Source of the DNA: Acholoe squamosa
Taxonomy: Eukaryota; Annelida; Polychaeta; Phyllodocida; Polynoidae
Assembly (NCBI GenBank): GCA_949317995.1
Contig: OX439038.1
Coordinates: 77,076,659 to 77,140,658 of the forward strand
Direction: 5' to 3'
Length of the DNA: 64,000 nt
Below, piece after piece: positions 12,723 to 23,497 of the stretch (position 1 is the stretch's first letter; every line of letters starts with the position of its first letter). The translations under genes and the position numbers were made by a program. Below the pieces are notes generated by a model. It worked only from the letters and a program-made list of their open reading frames with translations, searched no databases and was not told the origin of the DNA.

Positions 12723-14503
12723 ATCCCAGTGGGCACAGCACCATTGATTAGTAGTTGATTTTGTGCTTCAAGAGGTTGCAGCCCTTTTTAACCATTCAGG
12801 CAGCACACAGTGTTCAACAGTTGTAGCCCTGGATAGCAGCTACAGCTGCAGGGCTATGACAGCAGGGCATATAAAGAGCTTATAAACTTTAGTCATTTGA
12901 ATGGATGAATAGCCCTGCAAAGGAAGTTCTTATTAGTCAGTGCACTTCTATAGGTTTATAAGGGCTGCTTTTGGAATTCCTAATAAGTGTTTCATGTAAG
13001 ACCTTCTTAGGAGGTCTGAATAAAGGGCTACAGACATAGAGCTAATTAGTAACTGATTATTTGATTAGCTGGGCCAATATCTAACCGATTGGAATTTTTG
13101 TGAATATTTCGAAAACTGTACAAACAATTTCTTTAAAAAACTACAATTATATTAATTGATGTATGCTAATCAAGATAAAATTGTAAAGTCATATGGTTTC
13201 AACGCTACTTTTTGCACAAGGTGAGTGCGCGTGTAATATTTTTTATGATACAAGATATTGTGATTATAGTGTTAATTTATCAATGAAAATTGACGCGTCT
13301 AAAATTAGCGATGATTATCAAATTGGCCAATTTTCATCATTTCTACTAATTTTTTTTGCATTTTTCCTTTTACCAAATCACAGATAGGATATTAATGAAA
13401 GCAAACATCCAAAAATGTCAAAATCACTTAAATGAGCATTTATCACCTTTTGACCTCATTATCTGTGACATGTACTGTGAAAGGGGCCCTTATTCCCCCC
13501 TGCACTAAGGGCCCTTTTCGCAGATCGTGTCAAAATTCTCTGGTGAATAAGGGCCGAGATGTGACTGATTTGGTTAGGATGCATCACAATTATAGTCCTC
13601 TTGTCTAAATACCAAAAGGTATTTGTGTTTGTGTTGTGTTCAAACACAAACACAACCTGTATCTAGGGCCTGAAAACATTGCTGTCCCTTTTCTCTGTAA
13701 TGAGTTGAGAATCTAATTTATAGTCAATTACTTAACCCTTTAAGAGCTGCTGATGCATGAGTGCATCATGCCTACAAGTTGGCATGATGCACTAATGTAG
13801 CACTGGTGAGTTACTCACTATGGCTGCATTTATTCATCATGTCAAGCAATGGGCATGATGCATTAATGCACTGGTCAGTGGCTTGGATAGAGTGAGCTGT
13901 AAGTACCCCATCATGCTCCAATCCCCCTATCTGCTAAATATTGGTCTGCTGACTGGTAGCTTGTTGGGGGACAACTGCCCATATTATGCTCCAGTCCTGT
14001 GTTTCATATTAATCTACAGGGCCAATGACATCTCCAACGACCAATGACATCTCACAGTAGTAGGTCTTTATTTGAAATATCATATTGATAGTGCTGCTTT
14101 CAACACCTGCCTCGCTAGCTCAGAAAGGAGAACAAAGGACTCACAATTAGGAGGTACCCGGTTCAAAACCCACCAAGGATCAATAAGGAGACTTAAACCA
14201 GGAATGCACAAGCTATTCAAGAATTACACAGACTGGCATAAGAAGTTGAATATTCAACTATTTGAAATCATTGAGTGTATGAAATAATGGGCTTTTGTAA
14301 TAAGGTGTCTATCTTTCTTTAAAGTGTTCATCAAGCCACTCAGCTGTAGGGCTTAATACGCCCTACAGCTGAGTAGTTTAATAAGTGCTATAAACGCAGG
14401 GCTAGATAACCATCACAATTTAAACTGTTTGTAACCCCTTTATAAGCCCTATGGTGTAGGGCTGATTAGTCACTGAATAAATGGGGCAGTGCTCACTGGG
14501 ATA
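12723..14503. mobile_element. Possible non-autonomous DNA element with CCCAGTG ends
   Basis: The left end 'tcccagtgggcacagcaccat' pairs with the right end complement 'tcccagtgagcactgcccca'. The interior repeats the words 'tagggct' and 'agccct', including a 16-bp stem at 14339-14375 ('actcagctgtagggc' with 'gccctacagctgagt'). The CAGTG/CACTG termini resemble hAT elements, but no 8-bp target duplication is visible, so the class is a guess. No coding region exceeds 72 codons. Confidence 0.5.
13737..13905. mobile_element. GCATGATGCA-type MITE fragment
   Basis: Starts 'ctttaagagctgctgatgca' like the copy at 10003, and contains three GCATGATGCA or CATCATG words in both orientations. It is nested in the CCCAGTG element. 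Confidence 0.6.
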
Positions 14504-14930
14504 TCACTCTGATGTATAAGCTGAAGACCTACTTGTGTTATCAGGTCTCACTAGATGGCAGCACTGAAGTGTCTAGTTGACAACCTCTGTGGCAGGGAGT
14601 GACATTGCCTATAATGTTCATATATCCCTGAGGGAGTGCCCATATGGTAGGAAGGGACTGTTACTTTGAGGGAATGTTGAAAAAAACATATTTTGACCCC
14701 TCTTTACAAGACAAAAGAAGAAAAAAAAGAAATGACTCCACTTCAGGGAAGGAATGCTCCTGCTTTTCTTATCAATTTCATGGTTAGAGTTTTTAAGTAT
14801 TCTCCAGCATCTTTGCGCCATATTGTCACCCTTATAAAAACCTTGATAAATCCAATCCATCTCACAGAGAGGGCAGAAAAATATTCAGAGCTCTGCCACA
14901 AGGGGCCATAATTCTTGCAACACCCATGTA
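14504..14930. other. Spacer before module A copy 2
   Basis: No gene or known repeat end recognised. The last 150 bases resemble 41440-41580 and so may be the true left edge of module A. Confidence 0.35.
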
Positions 14931-15380
14931 AAAATCCACATCCTCTCTCATCCTTTCACTGCTGAAAATGACCGCTCCTTTATTACCTTTTCAGCCCCCA
15001 CTCCCCAAGCCTTCCCCCTTTTCCTACTTTGGTGGTTAGAGCCATACCTAGATCCTGGGGTCTGCATCAATGTCCAATTAGTGCCACAGCAAGCTTTAAC
15101 AGCCCAGGCTAAAGAGACCAAAAGGAAAAAGGGTGAAAGAGAATCACCCTAAATAGTGTCAAAAAAAGTAGCGTTGCTGTAGTGGTTGTCTGGAGAAGGG
15201 TGAATAGAGTAAGGGTGAGTGTTGGGTTGGGTCTGAAACGTTCTAAGCCATTGGCTTGTATATCAGGTGTTATACCACGATTTGTGGGTTACACAGTGCT
15301 TTTTGGTGGATATTACCATCCACATATCTGTCGATATTGCACACCCTATATACTTTAGCATCAATTTTGTAAGGCGTGCT

Positions 15381-15437
15381 GTTATCCATGTAAGGCGTGC
15401 TGTTATCCAGAATAACAGCACGCCTTACATGGATAAC
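15381..15437. repeat. Perfect 26-bp hairpin
   Basis: 15381-15406 is exactly complementary to 15412-15437 around a 5-base loop. The word 'gtaaggcgtgctgttatcc' also occurs once more immediately upstream (15369-15387), so the stem arose from a direct plus an inverted copy. Confidence 0.95.
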
Positions 15438-15459
15438 ATGTCATATTTTACATGTTAAA

Positions 15460-15545
15460 ACCCATAATAGACTTGACCAGGGCAGGGCTCGAACCTGCAG
15501 CCTAAGATCCCTAGTCCAACCCCCTGAGAAACGCTCAGTTCGAAC
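15460..15545 (-). mobile_element. tRNA-derived SINE head (minus strand)
   Basis: On the minus strand a perfect T arm is visible: GCAGG, loop TTCGAGC, CCTGC, giving a full RNA polymerase III B box GGTTCGAGCCC (15485-15495). Upstream, 'CTCAGGGGGTTGGACTAGG' fits a D-arm/A-box region. No clean acceptor stem closes, so it is a SINE or tRNA relic rather than a working tRNA. Confidence 0.65.
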
Positions 15546-15671
15546 CAAATCTGGATATGATACAAAGCCGTGTGCGCTGTCGCTGTCCGCTGCGGGGCGA
15601 CGAGGTGTATACTACACAAACATAACCCCCAGTGTGCACTGTCGCTGTCCGCTGCCGGGCACAGAAGGAGG

Positions 15672-15750
15672 AGACGCGGTGGTCTAGCGGTTAGCACGTC
15701 GCGCTCAGCTGTGAGAGGTCCGCGGATCGAATCCCGGCCAGGACGCATCT
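15672..15750 (+). mobile_element. tRNA-derived SINE head (plus strand)
   Basis: An A box TGGTCTAGCGG (15680-15690) and a B box GGATCGAATCC (15724-15734) are spaced 33 bases apart, as in a tRNA. The T stem does not pair (CGCGG against CCCGG), so this is not a functional tRNA. It directly precedes the 80-bp tandem repeats and may be their promoter. Confidence 0.65.
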
Positions 15751-16361
15751 TTTTTCGCTGTGTGCGCTGTCGCTGTCCGCTGCAGGGCAACGAGGTGTAT
15801 TATACACAAACATAACCGCGAGAAGCATCTTTTTTCGCCGTGTGCGCTGTCGCTGTCCGCTGCCTGGCAACGAGGTGTATTCTACACAAACATAACAGCG
15901 AGACGCATTGAAATATTTTCGCCGTGTGTGCTGCCGCTGTCCGCTGCCGCGAGAGGAGGTGTATGTACACTATTTTTCGCCGTGTGCCTACGGCCTCGTG
16001 TCATTATCCATCACTAACACACACGCGTCATGAGTTATCCATTGATTACTTGTTCATTAATAGATTGAGTACATTGAGAAGCACTAATTAGCATGATCAT
16101 CATACTTATAAACATTTCTGAGCATATCTATTCAGTAGCTTAAGTCTATGACATCCCTGTAAATTAAGAATGTTTAAATTAACAGCATGTCAAGTCCCAT
16201 AACAACTGAACATCACTCGCCATGAATTGGATGGGAGGAATGTTTAGCTCCGTTTGGTGCACATGCTATAAAGCAGGTCCCCTCTAGCTGTGAGATCCTA
16301 CCGGGAATTCTCCATTGTCAAATTTGCAAAAGATATTCCACAATCCACTTCTTGTCCTCAC

Positions 16362-16363
<2 letters not shown>

Positions 16364-16422
<59 letters not shown>
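16364..16422. repeat. (TA)n microsatellite
   Basis: About 29 TA units inside module A copy 2. The parallel site in copy 1 (about 650) lacks it. Confidence 0.95.
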
Positions 16423-16427
<5 letters not shown>

Positions 16428-17109
16428 CTTAATTTACTGTCTATGCAGCACTTTATTGTCTCTCAACAAAATGGGACTTTAGATTGGCTATTCCTGACAT
16501 CTAATATAAAAAAAGAGTAGAGGAGCGTAGAGCGGTTGGTGTGCCACAAGAGCCAATATACTCCTGATATCAAAATGAGGGCAAGTCAGAAGCAAATCAG
16601 GAGAATTAAATCTTTTTATTTCATTGGAAGGCCACCGGAAATATGATACACCCTAAAAATCATTAATTATCATCAATTTTTACTCATCAAATCCAATTCA
16701 AATGTGCCAAACCTTTTAGAACCAAGGATAAAGCTGTTTCCCAGCCTACTTGTGGACTACACATTTTCATTTTGCTTGTTCCTCAGAGTGCTGCAAGATT
16801 GTATACATGTGTTACCTGCAGTGACCAGCGGGTGTTGATTGCCTAGTGGTTGCCAGCATTGAGCGACGGTTGCTGACAGCCCAGGCCTTATTGTCATCCG
16901 TCATGGGGGGACCAGCGAAGATAGCGGTGAGGTGATGGAGTATAGGCAGCATCTGAAATAAATACCAAATAAATGATGATAATGATGTAAAAGGACTTAA
17001 AAGTGACCATAATGAGTGGTTAGCATTGCCTACCTACACTTTAAAACCTACCTGAAATGCTATCCTACACTAAGTTCATCTTTATTTTACCCTAAGCATC
17101 ACATCATAG

Positions 17110-19440
17110 CATGTGTTTCTACCTATAGAACTACATGTAGAGGGTGCACTCTGAAAAAAAAAATTGTTGAACTCATCAGGGATCCTTGTGAACCTCCTTA
17201 ATCGTATTGCAGTAAAGCAGTGTACTTTCTACAATAAAGCCCCAGATGGCAGATGACTTTGGATCTCTGGCATCTTTGGAACAAGACTTTCACCATTATT
17301 TTGACAATATTTTTTTTACTGTGTGGAGGTTCTCAGGGGCCCAAAGTCAACATGCATCGCATCCCTTTATTGGCACCTTTCCTGGAGCCCCAGCCTCTGC
17401 CAACGTGGGGCTCCCAGTCATGGAATCCTTCATGCAGATCCTTTATTGCAAATCATACAGGTGATCTGCTTGTTCTGCATTATATGCCTTCAGAACCATG
17501 CACTCCCAAATATGACTATTCCAAGGTTGTGTTTCTTATACCTTCCAGCTATACTCTTCATCCTAAACAAGAATGGCATTGTTGCCCTTAATTCAGAATT
17601 TTCACATTCACCAAAAAAATAATATATATGAACAACCTTATACTTGCGATCCCTTACATGCACTCATTCTAAGTTATCCCCATTCCACCCCCGCCTATTT
17701 CTACATCCACCTAGAAGATCTAATCCACCCCGACCCTGTGCTGAAGTTTATGATATGGTCATGTTTGGTTGCTATTGGAGTGGCGGGACAAGATGGATGC
17801 CTGCCCTACCTACCTACAACCCCCCCCCTACCAATTCAACCCCACCATCCACCACTTCCACAGATAGAATTTTATACATGTGATAACTCACCTCATGACT
17901 TGACTGGTCATATTAGGTTTAAGTACTTAACATGTCCTCTACACATTTGGCATAATGTTTCAATCTCTTGCTCTCTTTGGAAGCCATGATGCATGCCAGT
18001 CCTCCTGAATGAGCTGCAACAGGGTTGATACCCTGTCAGGTGTAGTGCGACAGGGTTAATATCCTGTCAAGTGCACCAGTGCAGTGCTGACAATCACCAA
18101 TGCTTTATTGATGAATTGTCAAGACCTAGGAACAGGAATCTATACAGAGAAGGGCTCACCCTACTGACACCATGGCTGTCCCTGGCATACTATCAATTGC
18201 TCTCACTAGTTGACAGCACTAACCTTTGCCTGGAACCTTTCAACCTCCAGGGTATTTCATGTTTGACTATTCTTTATCACAAAGCCATATTTTCTTTTAA
18301 AGTATGATATAAAAGAGGTGCTCATTCCTTTCCAAGAATTCATAAATATTTAAAAATTGAGAAGGTTTTATTTCATCATTAAATTATATGAAATAATTCT
18401 GTGGGGGTCTGCAGTAAAACAGAAAACTGGACAATACTAGCTGTACCTACGTCTGTATCCAACAACCAGAATGTCACCACTCTCTTCTCACTCTCCCAGT
18501 ACAGATTCTCACCTGACCAAGGTGGATATTCCATTGTGTTGGTCCATGGACTGCCCCTTGAGGTCACTGATGATCAAGTAGTAGTTAGACCTGTAGCACT
18601 ATGCTGTAATTATAGAGATACCAATCACTTACCATGCACTTTCAAGGAATACCATGAATACCCCCAACCTACACACACCCCAGGGGCTGATTTCAACATA
18701 GCTGACGACAGTATAAATAGGCTTCAAGAATACTACTCTCTGCCATGACATATTGGCCTTTATTGGGGAGTGATCATTTTTCAAATGCAGGGGGAGGGGT
18801 CATGGGGTTTTGCGCAGATGCACAAAGTAAATTTTGCCCCCCTCGTAAGGGTCAAGATTGGGTTGCCCCCTTGAGAGGCCGAGAATCACCTACAAATGCA
18901 CCCTTTTTACCCCAAGTTGCGTACTTTTTTTACTGAAACAAGGTAAAATCATTTTGCCCGATGCCTCAGACAGGCTGACAAATTTTGCAAACTGCATCAA
19001 GGAGTTAAATGTTTTTTGCCCACCCTCAAACACCACCTGTTGTTACGAAATGATCACTACCCAAGATAACTGAATTGCCTGTGAATTTTCAGATCGTCAG
19101 CTATATTGAAATAAGCCCCTGGATGGTGTCAAATTGTCAGTAGACTTTTGGATCATCAGCTATGTTGAATCAAGCTCCAGCAGTGTCCCTAGGCCCCTGT
19201 CCTTGACACCACCATACTAAACATGTGGTAGAACACACCTATTCGTCTCCATTTGGTGCCAGCACGTCACCCACCTTGCGTCTCTATTGATCACAGCGAC
19301 ACCACCGGCAGACAGCAGAACCCTGTGTTATGGCCTTGGTGATCTAATGGTGTTGTGGTTGTCATTATCACAGCTCCCCTTAGAATGGATTTACCTTAAC
19401 ACAAAGGGGTTGGAACGTAGGCTATAGGATGGTATTTCCA
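17110..19440. repeat. Module B, copy 2
   Basis: The best uninterrupted B copy apart from a MITE at 18772-19062. It matches 7200-9180. Bases 17150-17300 are the intact version of the target into which the 14.9 kb element inserted at 43208/58087 (shared 'tgcagtraarcagt', then 'tacaataaag', then 'ctggcatctttggaac'). ORFs of up to 138 codons in it are not kept in the other copies. Confidence 0.8.
18772..19062. mobile_element. C-rich MITE
   Basis: Inverted ends 'ggggagtgatcatttttcaa' and 'ttacgaaatgatcactaccc'. The interior has alternating 'ttttgccccc' and 'aagggtca' words. Same family as 38596-38765 and 63387-63700. Confidence 0.75.
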
Positions 19441-20430
19441 TAATTATTCACTGTCTGCTTTTAGGAAAGGGGGTGACATGCTTTAGGTTCACAGTGAAAA
19501 AGAAACTAAAAAAGAAAAGAATAAAAAAAAGAAAAAAAGAGGAAAAAAATAAAGAGAAAGGAGAGAATCAACCTGAGGTGTATATGGATGTGTCAGCAGT
19601 GGTTTAAAATGAATGATATCACTTCTCAGACTTTAGTGGAATGTTATATTGGGCCCCAAAAGTCATACTGACAATATCTAGCTTTCTAGATTTGCAAGTA
19701 TAGGACCAATATTTACTTTGATGAAAGATCTATGATTAAGGTTCCACCATGACCAAGTGTGCCAGATATTTATCTATTAATTTGTTATTTTATTTATTTG
19801 TTTATTTATAAACAACTCTGATCAACAGCCGCCACATTACCCCTTTCTTAATTTCCCTCGATGTGTTTAAGGAAGACCCACAACTTGTGTACTGAGCATT
19901 GTCTGATTCCTGCTGTACCTGGAGAGTGTAATGGGGATGGAGGGTGTAGATCATTGGTCAACTTCCTGTCCAGCTGCCATTGTCTTACAATATTCAACAC
20001 AGTGGGCAGATAGGTGACTTCACCCTCATCATCAAAGGGCCCCTCCTTATAACACATGTATGTATACACATCATAATACACACTTGTTTACCCTTATTGG
20101 GGCCTAGTCAGTTATTGCAAATTGGAGGAGGGGTGGTTGGGGGAGGGGTATTTGTTTCATTAACCAGTGTTTCAGAATCAACCCTTTAGAGCATTAAGGT
20201 GCTACCCGAATCCCTTTCCTTTGCACTAATGCAATGCTGAAGATGACATAAAGTTTCAAAATGGACTAAAATAGTGATTTGGGCCAATTTTACTGATATC
20301 ATCAAAACTAGTGCCAAATTCATCTTTATGGCCTCTAGAAATGTGAACCTATCAAGAAAGAACCTACCTTGAGCTGGTAAACATCTCCTGTTTATAATCA
20401 GTCGTGTAGGGAATGGTCTGTTATTAGCTG
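19440..20430. repeat. Module C, copy 3
   Basis: About 90% like 1385-2350 by eye, without insertions. It ends where module A resumes ('ctaaagagaccaaaagg'). Confidence 0.85.
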
Positions 20431-20783
20431 GCCAATTAGTACCATGGTAAGCTATAGTGCAGCCAAGGCTAAAGAGACCAAAAGGAAAAAAGGAAAAAAG
20501 AAAATCACCCAAAATAGTGTAAAAAAACAGATTGGTGTAGCGGTAGTCTGGAGAAGAGTGAATGGAGTTTGGATGAGTGTTGGCTTGGTCTGGAAGGAGC
20601 TAAGACATTAGTCTCGTAAATCAAGTCTCACTAGAGGGAGTAAATTGTGAAGCACTAATTACCATGACCATGGTACTTATGAAAATTCCTTTCAGTGTCT
20701 TAAGTCTATGAAGTTCCGGAAAAAAAAACTAAGAATGTGTACATTAGCTGCACTTCAAGTCCCATAATCTCTGAATGTCCATT

Positions 20784-21175
20784 TATTCTACCTCTAGCAA
20801 CAAAGCATATGGAATAACTATATCTAAAGTATGGCATTCTGTACGCCCATGGGGGTGGCATACAATATATTGTACGCCACACCCCTTGTACGCCACACTC
20901 AGAGTGAGTAGCAGAGTAAATCCTAACCAGACTTCCTTCTCAAATTCTGCTTTAAAACAACTATTTCTCAATGGACTTTCAAAATTTAAAAACCAAAATG
21001 ATCAGAAAACAACGGGACAGATGGGGAATATACTAATTGACAGGTTTACAATCCATCATGGTGAATATTACATCAGTGCATGAAGATCATCACTCGAGTT
21101 GGCAAAAATGTATCTGATACCAAAGTTCAGTCCTGCTCAAGGAAAAATCATTGCTGTTGTTGTTAGAGGTAGAAT
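20784..21175. mobile_element. Small MITE with 19-bp inverted ends
   Basis: 'attctacctctagcaacaa' at 20784-20802 pairs with the complement of 'ttgttgttagaggtagaat' at 21157-21175, one mismatch. Absent from the parallel place in module A copy 1. No ORF worth naming. Confidence 0.7.
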
Positions 21176-21182
21176 AAAACAA

Positions 21183-21325
21183 AAACACAACTCGTGGGGC
21201 AAACAGGGGCTGTATGCCCATTCGTGGCTTGCCCTTCCTGCCCCTGATGCCCTGCGGGCACCTGGAGCAGGAAGGGCAGCCCACTCATGGGCATACAGCC
21301 CCTGTATGCCCCACTTGTTGTGTTT
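21183..21325. repeat. 59-bp arm inverted repeat (hairpin)
   Basis: 21183-21241 is complementary to 21267-21325 with a few mismatches around a 25-base GC-rich loop. It is much more GC-rich than its surroundings and adjoins the small MITE. Confidence 0.9.
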
Positions 21326-23091
21326 CTGGTTAGTATTGGATGGAGAGGAATGTTTAGCTATGTTTGGTGCAATTGCAAGCCCCCTCTAGCTGATATGCTA
21401 CCAAGAATTCTCCATTGTGAAATTTGGTAAGATTTTCCACAATCCACTCACAATCCAGTCCTCAACCAAATACATGTGCCACAAACTGTGTCTGTGACAC
21501 TTCATTGGCTGTTGACAATGTGAAGATGGGCTGTTCTTCATAACTGATATAAAAATGAGGAGTAGAGTGGTGGGTGTTCCACAAGAGCCAATATACTCCT
21601 AATTGACCACTTTCCGCTGCTTTAGCGGAAGTGGTCATATTACAACTGCATCGGCCCATAGACTTTGCCCAGAGCTCTACCCTCCACTGTAAATCAATGT
21701 ACCAATCGCACCCCGGTTCCATACCTCAACTGGTCTATAGCCCCCTCCCCTCACTCCCTCCCCCCCGTCTTTGATTGACTGCTACGCCGCTGAGGCAGTT
21801 CCCCCCCCCCCACACCCACACCCACCTCTATGAGTTCAAGCTGTCATCGGCACACGGTCGGCTTGAACCCGCCGAGCGCCTATAGCCCCCTCCCCTCACC
21901 CCCCCCGCTGAGCCAGTTTCGCGTAGAAGGCGCCCCCTCCCCACCCCCCCCCACGTCTTGCCCGCTACAGTCTACTATAGCCCCCTCCCCTCTTCCCCTT
22001 CCCCCCCCACCTCACCCCCTGCTGAGGTAGAGTGTTTAGATCGGCAGCATACCGCAGGCGACACCGGGGCCGCCGATTTTCGCGTAACTTTTGCCTGCGG
22101 GAAATCGTGAATTCCGACCTGAAAACTTGGAAAGGTGAGGGTAGTGGTCCATTTTTGGTGCTTTTCCAAACCAGTGAAAATGGCACACACATGGCCTGAG
22201 GCAGTTTCGTGTAGAAGGCGTCTTGCCCGCCGAGCAAATCTACAGCGACCGGTCTGCCGCGGTGCTGGCTCTATGAGTTCAATGTCATCGGCACACGGTC
22301 AGCTTGAACCCGCCGAGCGCCTATAGCCCCCTCCCCTCTCCCCACCCCCCCCACACCCACCTCTAAGTTCAAGCTGTCATCGGCACACAGTTGGCGTACA
22401 CCGACTGGGCTGCCGCGCTGCTGGCTCTATGGTGTAGTTATGCACTATTTGTCAGCAATTAGTCGATATGTCAGTGGGCTTCCCTAGCTCACTTAAAAGG
22501 GTCTATTTCTCCTCTTTCCTTTCCCCATGGATGTGTGTGGTGCACATATATGCGCGGGCACTGACACATTCCTCAAAAATTGTGTAATATAGTTCTCGCC
22601 ATGAATATGACCTCAGCTGTCGAAATGGCGATAAACATCTATTACTCACTCACTCACTCTCGATATGCCAGTAATTGATCATAATTTGTCAGAAATTAGT
22701 CAATATACATCAGTAATTACTCACTCTTTGTCAGAAATTAGTCAATATAATGTCAGTAATTACTCACTCTTTGTCAGCAATTAGTCAATATAATGTCAGT
22801 AATTACTCACTATTTGTCAGCAATTATTCAATATATGTCAGTATACTTACTCAATATTTCTCATCAGTTAGTCAATGTATGTCAGTACTGAGATATCATG
22901 TCAAGATTCGAAGCAATTTTTTTTTTCGGTGGGGGTTCATGATTCGGTGGACTTTCCTAGCTCACTTAAAAGGGTCTATTTCTCCTCTTTCCTTTCCCCT
23001 CGGATGTGTGTGGTGCACATAAATGCGCGGGCACTGACACATTCCTCAAAAATTGTGTAATGTAGTTCTTGCCATGAATGGTGAGGGTAAA

Positions 23092-23497
23092 AAAAACAAA
23101 TAATCTGTTTTACAACAACTTAGAGCTGTCGACGGTTTTTGGCAAATTCTACCTAGAGTAGGACACACTGTGGGACTCAGAGTATACCTGTCGTGAACAA
23201 TTAATCTCTTTTTTAGCGCACGTAAGTCTTTCTTCTCCGTGCGAGCGAAATGATCATTATTTAGGCTCCTACTTGGTCTGTGAGGAAGAATTAACTACCC
23301 TTTTAGTAATCTAGGGGTTAGATTCAGTTTATTTGGCAATTTACGGAGAGAAAAACAAATAATCTGTTTTACGACAACTTAGAGCTGTCGACGGTTTTTG
23401 GCAAATTCTACCTAGAGTAGGACACACTGTGGGACTCAGAGGATACCTGTCGTGAACAATTAATCTCAAATAATCCGTTTAATGACAACTTAGAGCC
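23092..23497 (+). promoter_or_regulatory. LINE 5' UTR with repeated monomers
   Basis: A ~118-bp monomer ('caaataatctgttttacaac' through 'cgtgaacaattaatctc') occurs at 23095-23212 and again at 23354-23467 with two or three differences. A third, 5'-only copy (23468-23497) leads into the ORF1 ATG. Repeated 5' monomers act as internal promoters in some LINEs, such as rodent L1; here the role is inferred from position. Confidence 0.75.

Larger units (their letters stand above)
15262..16062. mobile_element. Composite SINE / tandem-repeat insertion
   Basis: Absent from module A copies 1 and 4. It holds, in order, a perfect hairpin (15381-15437), a minus-strand tRNA-like head (15460-15545), and a plus-strand tRNA-like head (15672-15750). 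Four ~80-bp GC-rich repeats lie at about 15568-15655, 15757-15836, 15837-15915 and 15916-15990, each with 'gctgtcgctgtccgctgc' or a close variant. The region is richer in CpG than its surroundings, which suggests a recent arrival. Confidence 0.7.
14930..17110. repeat. Module A, copy 2 (interrupted by SINE cluster)
   Basis: 14930-15262 and 16062-17110 together correspond to 1-1384. The 800-base gap between them is the SINE-like cluster. Module B follows without a break, giving the cleanest A-B-C unit in the window (14930-20430, about 5.5 kb). Confidence 0.8.
20430..21600. repeat. Module A, copy 3, left part
   Basis: Corresponds to 160-780. It stops at 'caatatactcctaa' (about 21600) and resumes as 'tattaaactgtgggcaagtc' at about 33665, so a 12 kb nested insertion splits it. 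It carries two smaller insertions, at 20784-21175 and 21183-21325. Confidence 0.8.

Noticed and set aside
15672-15750. Functional tRNA gene
   Set aside because: A and B boxes are present, but the T stem has two mismatches and no acceptor stem closes.
17573-17989. 138-codon open frame in module B
   Set aside because: Frame not kept in the copy at 7570-8000, where stops and indels occur.
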